Shown: one piece after another, positions 13,755-18,185 of the stretch | Layout of the letters: each line of letters opens with the position of its first letter | How positions within the stretch are numbered: position 1 is the first letter of the stretch | Assembly (NCBI GenBank): GCA_016288175.1 | Contig: JAEEYN010000173.1 | Coordinates: 1 to 18,185, forward strand | From: Bacillota bacterium | GTDB taxonomy: Bacteria; Bacillota; Clostridia; Christensenellales; CAG-138 | Direction: 5' to 3' | Length of the DNA: 18,185 nt | Made by a program: the position numbers and the translations under genes | Notes under the pieces: model-generated | The model's input: the letters and a program-made list of their open reading frames with translations, nothing else | What the model was told of the DNA's origin: nothing | Databases searched by the model: none

Positions 13755-14408
13755 ATGACTGATGAGCAACTGAAAATCATCGACAGCGCGAAAGCTTTTG
13801 TTAAAGCGCTCTTTGAAAACGAATTCAGCGGCCATGACTGCTTCCATACTCTTCGTGTGCTTGCGGCCGCCGAAAAGCTTGCCCATGAGGAAGGTGCAGA
13901 CGTTTTCACAGTGAGCCTTGCGGCGCTGCTCCATGATGTTGATGACAGAAAACTTTCGCCGGAGACATACCGCAATAAGGAACGCGCAGCCGGCTTTATG
14001 CAGATCGAAGGCGTTGATCGGGCGACTGCGGATAATGTGATTGCGATCATCGATGAAGTTTCCTTCAAGGGAAGCGATTCCGTCATTCCCGCTTCGATAG
14101 AGGGCAAATGCGTGCAGGACGCGGACAGGCTCGATGCACTCGGTGCGATAGGAATCGCGAGAACATTCGCGTACGGCGGCAGCAGGGGCAGGAAACTCTA
14201 TGATCCTGCGATACCGCCGAAGGTCGGCATGACGGGGGAACAGTATTATAAAAGCGAATCCACCAGCCTGAATCACTTCTATGAGAAGCTGTTCCTGCTC
14301 AGCTCAATGATGAATACCGAATCGGCAAAGAAGCTCGCAAGGGAACGCGAAGGCTTCATGAAAGCCTTCGTCGCGGAGTTTTTGGCCGAATGGGAAGGCA
14401 GAAACTGA
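13755..14408 (+). CDS. HD-domain phosphohydrolase (YedJ-like)
   Basis: This 217-aa protein of the HD superfamily is a metal-dependent phosphohydrolase. The metal ligands are readable as H31 in GHDCFHTLRV, the HD doublet H60-D61 in ALLHDVDD, and D122 in QDADRLDALGAIG. The following segment RTFAYGGSRGRKLYDP (136-151) is typical of the YedJ-like subgroup, whose members are thought to act on nucleotides or other phosphorylated metabolites; the substrate here is unknown. The ATG at 13755 has AAGGA about 9 nt upstream. It follows the RiPP operon terminator with no clear promoter of its own in the 27-nt gap, so some read-through is possible. It is probably housekeeping rather than part of the RiPP system. 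Confidence 0.85.
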   Translation: MTDEQLKIIDSAKAFVKALFENEFSGHDCFHTLRVLAAAEKLAHEEGADVFTVSLAALLHDVDDRKLSPETYRNKERAAGFMQIEGVDRATADNVIAIIDEVSFKGSDSVIPASIEGKCVQDADRLDALGAIGIARTFAYGGSRGRKLYDPAIPPKVGMTGEQYYKSESTSLNHFYEKLFLLSSMMNTESAKKLAREREGFMKAFVAEFLAEWEGRN

Positions 14409-14455
14409 ACAAAACCGAAACCGACGATAATAAAGAATACAGGGACAGTATTGCA

Positions 14456-15214
14456 ATGGAAAAGTACTTTTATGTTAATTCGGAAGGATGCAGCATAAGC
14501 TGCAAAATCTATACTGATGATTCGCCGAATATCAAGAAAGTGATCCTTTTCGGTCACGGCTTCGGCGGTCATAAGGACAACAAAGCCGCGGAAAAGCTTG
14601 CGAGGCATGTTCTTTCGAAGAATAAGAGCACAGCGATCATTGTTTTCAATTGGCCATGTCACGGAGACGACGTACGCAAATCGCTTCGGCTGGATGACTG
14701 CGGGATGTACCTCGAGCGCATGATCGCATACATTAACGAACGCTATTCTTCGCCGGAAATCTATGGCTGCGCAACGAGCTTCGGCGGCTATCTTTTCCTC
14801 AAATACATTTCCGAAAACGGAAGCCCGTTCAAAAAGCTGGCGCTTCGCTGCCCTGCCGTCGGCATGTATGCCGTGATCGCAGAGCGGGTTTTGACTGCGG
14901 ATGATCTGAACAAGATCGAGAAGGGTAAGCCTGTGCTTGCGGGTTTCGATCGAAAAATCAGGATTGATAAACCTTTTGTCGACAGCCTCAAGGAAGCGGA
15001 CATCACAAAGCGCGACTTCACGGATTTCCTCGATGATATTCTGATCATCCACGGAACAGAGGATGAAATCGTGCCTTTTGAGGCATCAATGCAGTTCGCC
15101 GACGATAATCTGATCGAATTCATTCCCGCCGAAGGAGCGGATCACCGCTTTACGGATCCGATCAAGATGGATCAGGCAATAAAGCAGATCGCGGCATTCT
15201 TCGGAATGAAATGA
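14456..15214 (+). CDS. Alpha/beta hydrolase (serine hydrolase family)
   Basis: This is a 252-aa cytosolic hydrolase, probably an esterase or acyl hydrolase. The nucleophile elbow is CATSFGGY, with S108 at the tip and alanine in place of the usual first glycine. The oxyanion-side motif is GHGFGGHKDN (33-42), the acid is D203 in HGTEDEIVP, and the base is H230 in GADHRF. The fold therefore looks complete. I prefer the ATG at 14456, though its ribosome binding site (AGGGAC, 12 nt away) is weak. An alternative ATG at 14390 would overlap the HD gene by 19 nt and add 22 polar residues. Its position directly after the HD gene suggests co-transcription. The natural substrate is unknown. Confidence 0.85.
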   Translation: MEKYFYVNSEGCSISCKIYTDDSPNIKKVILFGHGFGGHKDNKAAEKLARHVLSKNKSTAIIVFNWPCHGDDVRKSLRLDDCGMYLERMIAYINERYSSPEIYGCATSFGGYLFLKYISENGSPFKKLALRCPAVGMYAVIAERVLTADDLNKIEKGKPVLAGFDRKIRIDKPFVDSLKEADITKRDFTDFLDDILIIHGTEDEIVPFEASMQFADDNLIEFIPAEGADHRFTDPIKMDQAIKQIAAFFGMK

Positions 15215-15245
15215 TTCGATACTAAATACGGAATAACAAAGCGGC

Positions 15246-15350
15246 GGCTGAAATCGGGAAATGCTCCTTATCGGCCGTTGCTTTTCGGTTAGGCGGATAC
15301 CGCGATAAAAGCAACAGTCCGGTAAAACATCTCCGATATGTTATTCAGCC
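15246..15350. repeat. Large imperfect palindrome (about 105 nt) in a 211-nt intergenic region
   Basis: The region between the alpha/beta hydrolase and the enoate-reductase-like gene folds around a centre at 15298. GCGG/CCGC flanks an ATA loop (15293-15303). Next out come GTTGCTTTT/AAAAGCAAC (15277-15285 and 15307-15315), a partly matched ATCGG...ATG / CAT...CCGAT zone, and GGCTGAA/TTCAGCC at the ends (15246-15252 and 15344-15350). Its right end touches the -35 of the next promoter. It may be a bidirectional terminator, an RNA element, or the remnant of a small palindromic mobile repeat. No other copy is seen in the window. Confidence 0.65.
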
Positions 15351-15379
15351 TTGTAAAACAGCGCCGAAAACAGTATAAT
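15351..15379 (+). promoter_or_regulatory. Promoter of the enoate-reductase-like operon
   Basis: TTGTAA (15351-15356), a 17-nt spacer and TATAAT (15374-15379) precede the start codon by about 46 nt. The -35 immediately follows the palindrome. Confidence 0.7.
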
Positions 15380-15425
15380 TGATTTATTACTCGTAACAGC
15401 ACTTGCAGGTGAATCGGGAGGCTTT

Positions 15426-17522
15426 ATGGAAGCGAGATATGAACCGCTATTCCGTCCTTGGAAAATCGGAAATGTTGAAATAAAGAACCGGATCGTCATG
15501 CTCCCCATGGAAGGCACGAACATGATCCAGTGGGAAGCCAAAACCGGCTTTGTTAAGGGGATCGATGAATTCTACCGTGACAGGAAGGACAACAATATCG
15601 GCCTCTTTATTCCGGGATTAATCCCGCTTATCAGCATTATCGGAAAGAAATGGGTCTATAAGCATCCGAAGGTATTCGAACAGGTCAAGCCGGTTATCCG
15701 GGAGATCCACGAAAGCGGCGGCAAAGTCTTCTTCCAGCTCAGCGCGGGCTCCGGAAGGTCGATGCTTCTGCCTCCGATGCTGCGGTCGTTCGTTAAAAAG
15801 GGCTTTCTGAAGACTGTTTCTTCGCCTGTACTGATGACGAAATGGTGGTGGTCCGCGCCGGATCCCGACGAACCGAACGTATGGGATCCCGATGTTAAAA
15901 TGGACATTTTCACATCGGATATGATAAGGAAGTTCATTTATGCTTTCGGCCGGACGGCAAAGCGCTGCCAGGAAGCGGGCGTTGACGGTGTTGAGATCCA
16001 TGCAGTACATGAAGGTTATCTGCTCGATCAGTTCGCGATGCAGTACACAAATCACAGGCAGGATGAATACGGCGGGAGCCTCGAAAACAGGCTTCGATTC
16101 GCCTGCGAGATCGTGCGTGAGATAAAAAAGGTCTGCGGGCAGGATTTCCCCGTTTCGCTTCGCTATTCCGTCTGCTCAATGACGAGGGGTTTCAATCAGG
16201 GCGCAGTTCCGGGCGAGGAGTTCAAAGAAGTCGGGCGTTCGCTCGAAGAATCGGAAAAAGCGATCCGAATCCTCGAAGAAGCGGGTTATGATATGTTCAA
16301 CTGCGATAACGGAACATATGACGCATGGTATTGGGCCCATCCGCCTGTTTATGCACCGCTCAATATGAACCTTTCATATGTGGAACATATAAAAAAGTTC
16401 ACGACAAAGCCCGTTGTCTGCGCCGGCAGGATGCAGCCGGACGCTGCGGCGGATGCGATCGCGCGCGGCGGCATAGATGCGATGGGCATCGGCCGTCAGC
16501 TGCTCTGCGATCCGGAGTTTATAACAAAACTGAGAGAAAACCGTCTTGAGGATGTACGCCCGTGTATTTCCTGCCACGGCGCATGCCTGCCGTTCAACGG
16601 ACTGAACGGAAAGGGCACGGATATCGATCCGATGCATGTGGAAATGGGCAGATGCGTTCTGAATCCCTGGACGAACAACGAGCGGAAGTATTCGAAAGCG
16701 CCGGCAAGGGAGCCGAAGCATATCGCCGTTATCGGCGGCGGTATCGGCGGCATGGAGACGGCGATACAGGCATCGCTTCGCGGGCACAAAGTCGATCTGT
16801 TCGAAAAAACGGATCGGCTTGGCGGCGTTTTCAACGCAGCATCGGCAATGTCCTTCAAGGAAAAGGACAAGGAACTGCTTGCATGGTACCGCCGCGCGCT
16901 TGAGAACAGCGGCGCTGCGGTGCATATGAATACGGAGATCTCCGATATCAGCGTGATCGATGCCGATATTGTCGTTGTCGCGACCGGTGCGCATGCACGT
17001 ACGCTGCGCATCCCAGGCGCGGAACGCGCTGTCACGGCGGCGGATTATCTCGACGGCAAAGCAAAAGTCGGCGACAGTGTCGTGATAATCGGCGGAGGAC
17101 TGACCGGATGCGAGATCGCGTACGAGCTTGCGCTTGAAGGCAAACACCCATCGATCGTTGAAATGACCGAACACCTTGTCGGCGCAAAGGGCATCTGCAT
17201 GGCGAATTCGACCATGCTCCTCGAGCTGCTTCGATATCATAAGGTACCGGCATACCTCTGCGCGACCTGCGAAAAGATCACGGATGAAGGAGTTGTGATC
17301 GTTACTCCGGAAGGAAAAAGGATAATTCCTGCGGATTCCGTGATTCTTTCGGTCGGATATACGCCGGATGAACGCTTCGGAAAACTGAAGGAAAACAAAA
17401 AACGAACGAAACAGAAACCGGAGATTTATTTCGTTGGCGACTGCGACAAAGTCGGAAGTTTGAAAACCGGAATAAAGCAGGCATACGAGCTTGTTCAGAA
17501 GATCTCGTACAAGAAGAATTAA
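15426..17522 (+). CDS. 2-enoate-reductase / 2,4-dienoyl-CoA-reductase-like FMN/FAD/4Fe-4S oxidoreductase
   Basis: This 698-aa protein has the full architecture of the Old-Yellow-Enzyme-related enoate/dienoyl-CoA reductase family, which reduces activated C=C bonds with NAD(P)H. The N-terminal FMN barrel (about 1-370) contains IHAVHEGYLLDQF (191-203, with a candidate proton-donor tyrosine Y198) and DEYGGSLENRLRF (213-225). The cysteines C380, C383, C387 and C410 bind a 4Fe-4S cluster. The C-terminal half has two Rossmann dinucleotide motifs, VIGGGIGGMETA (435-446, FAD) and VIIGGGLTGCEIA (553-565, NAD(P)H). Related clostridial enzymes act on cinnamate-type acids, bile acid intermediates (BaiCD/BaiH) or unsaturated fatty acyl groups; the substrate here is not readable. 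GGGAGG lies 5-6 nt before the ATG. An alcohol dehydrogenase gene follows after 15 nt. Confidence 0.9.
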   Translation: MEARYEPLFRPWKIGNVEIKNRIVMLPMEGTNMIQWEAKTGFVKGIDEFYRDRKDNNIGLFIPGLIPLISIIGKKWVYKHPKVFEQVKPVIREIHESGGKVFFQLSAGSGRSMLLPPMLRSFVKKGFLKTVSSPVLMTKWWWSAPDPDEPNVWDPDVKMDIFTSDMIRKFIYAFGRTAKRCQEAGVDGVEIHAVHEGYLLDQFAMQYTNHRQDEYGGSLENRLRFACEIVREIKKVCGQDFPVSLRYSVCSMTRGFNQGAVPGEEFKEVGRSLEESEKAIRILEEAGYDMFNCDNGTYDAWYWAHPPVYAPLNMNLSYVEHIKKFTTKPVVCAGRMQPDAAADAIARGGIDAMGIGRQLLCDPEFITKLRENRLEDVRPCISCHGACLPFNGLNGKGTDIDPMHVEMGRCVLNPWTNNERKYSKAPAREPKHIAVIGGGIGGMETAIQASLRGHKVDLFEKTDRLGGVFNAASAMSFKEKDKELLAWYRRALENSGAAVHMNTEISDISVIDADIVVVATGAHARTLRIPGAERAVTAADYLDGKAKVGDSVVIIGGGLTGCEIAYELALEGKHPSIVEMTEHLVGAKGICMANSTMLLELLRYHKVPAYLCATCEKITDEGVVIVTPEGKRIIPADSVILSVGYTPDERFGKLKENKKRTKQKPEIYFVGDCDKVGSLKTGIKQAYELVQKISYKKN

Positions 17523-17537
17523 GAGGAGGAACACAGG

Positions 17538-18185
17538 ATGACTTTTTATACCGGACGGCGAATGATTCGAAAGGTACCCGGATCCGTGATCAAAGCGGCG
17601 CCGCTCCCTGATCCGGAGCTTATCGAAGGCTTCGGAAGGAGGGACGCTGTCGGAGAACTCTGCGCGAAAAAGGGATTCAAGTCCGTTCTCCTCGTTACCG
17701 ACCAAACACTTTTCCAACTCGGCCTGCACGAAAAAGCTGTTGATTCGCTTCAAGAACACGGGATCCCGTATACGCTTCTCCATGAGATCGATTCGGAACC
17801 GACGGTCAGGATCGTCGATGCCGGAAGACGGGTGGCGGCGGATTGCAAGGCGGACTGCATAATCGCTCTCGGCGGAGGTTCTGTGCTCGATTCGAGCAAG
17901 ATCATTGCGGCTGCGGCAAAGCACCCGAAGCAGGCGATCACGCATTATCTGCATAAATTTGCATTCGTGAAGAAGGGCACGCTGCCGATGATCAATATTC
18001 CGAGCACTGCAGGCACAGGTGCGGAGTGCACGGTCGGCGCAGTCGTCAAAAACAAGCACGGAGCGAAGAGCTCCACCGTTCTGATCGGAATGGATGTTCC
18101 GTACGTGATACTCGACAGCGAACTGCTGATCGGCGCACCGCAGAGCGTAACTACATGGTGCGCTGTCGACGCGCTGAGCCACGGA
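17538..18185 (+). CDS. Iron-containing alcohol dehydrogenase, N-terminal part (cut by window edge)
   Basis: The first 216 residues of a group III (iron-dependent) alcohol dehydrogenase are present, and the frame stays open to the window end. The start ATG at 17538 follows a GAGGAGG site. Family features visible by translation are the NAD(P)-binding ALGGGSVLDSSKIIA, PSTAGTGAE, and the beginning of the metal site, DALSHG, at the very end. The N-terminal stretch MTFYTGRRMIRKVPGSV is not standard and may reflect a subgroup. Such enzymes interconvert alcohols and aldehydes or ketones with NAD(P)H. The tight spacing behind the enoate-reductase-like gene suggests a shared reductive pathway for an unsaturated aldehyde, ketone or acid; that is inference. 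Confidence 0.88.
   Translation, partial: MTFYTGRRMIRKVPGSVIKAAPLPDPELIEGFGRRDAVGELCAKKGFKSVLLVTDQTLFQLGLHEKAVDSLQEHGIPYTLLHEIDSEPTVRIVDAGRRVAADCKADCIIALGGGSVLDSSKIIAAAAKHPKQAITHYLHKFAFVKKGTLPMINIPSTAGTGAECTVGAVVKNKHGAKSSTVLIGMDVPYVILDSELLIGAPQSVTTWCAVDALSHG

Noticed and set aside
13755..15214. HD phosphohydrolase and alpha/beta hydrolase as RiPP tailoring genes
   Set aside because: They follow a likely terminator and resemble ordinary metabolic hydrolases; no feature ties them to the peptide.
16374..18182. 602-codon open frame on the minus strand
   Set aside because: It is antisense to the enoate-reductase-like and alcohol dehydrogenase genes, whose motifs are unmistakable.

Overview
This 18.2 kb window looks like chromosome of an anaerobic Firmicute (Clostridia-like, probably gut-associated). 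The evidence is the strong AGGAGG-type ribosome binding sites, consensus sigma-A promoters, a Y-family polymerase/YolD pair, a GPH sugar symporter, a 2-enoate-reductase-like flavoenzyme, and a peptide precursor beginning MKKYQKLSMEVVE, a leader style I associate with this group. The species cannot be fixed from the sequence. No rRNA, tRNA, CRISPR array, insertion sequence or integrase was seen.

Region 1 (1-4676, minus strand) is a galactoside-use block. galK has its own promoter. A second promoter drives a GPH-family sugar:cation symporter, an unrecognised 480-residue GT-B-like protein, and the N-terminus of a GH36-type alpha-galactosidase cut by the window edge. Import, hydrolysis and galactose phosphorylation would follow one another; galT and galE are not in view.

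Region 2 (4729-7369, plus strand) holds pyroglutamyl-peptidase I (pcp), then a Y-family translesion polymerase overlapped by a YolD-like partner. The polymerase has no ordinary start codon next to its excellent ribosome binding site; an ACG sits where ATG would be expected.

Region 3 (7377-13735) is the most interesting part: a compact RiPP (ribosomally made, modified peptide) locus. Two divergent consensus promoters share one intergenic region. On the minus strand is a nucleotidyltransferase-like protein. On the plus strand are an HprK-like kinase, a 60-residue precursor ending in a glycine-rich tail and Cys-Cys-Asn, a radical SAM/SPASM enzyme, a PqqD-like recognition protein, a cytosol-facing S26-type peptidase with Ser/His/Asp residues, and an ABC exporter, followed by a likely terminator. 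A strong hairpin lies between precursor and radical SAM gene and covers the latter's only Shine-Dalgarno-like sequence. The proposed order is recognition by PqqD, radical modification, possible phosphoryl or nucleotidyl tailoring, leader removal by the S26 peptidase, and export. The kinase and nucleotidyltransferase recall paeninodin-type lasso peptide loci, but the lasso cyclase and protease are absent, so this looks like a different class.

Region 4 (13755-15214) has an HD-domain phosphohydrolase and an alpha/beta hydrolase. A large imperfect palindrome (15246-15350) then abuts the promoter of Region 5, a 698-residue FMN/FAD/4Fe-4S enoate-reductase-like enzyme followed by an iron-containing alcohol dehydrogenase cut by the right edge.
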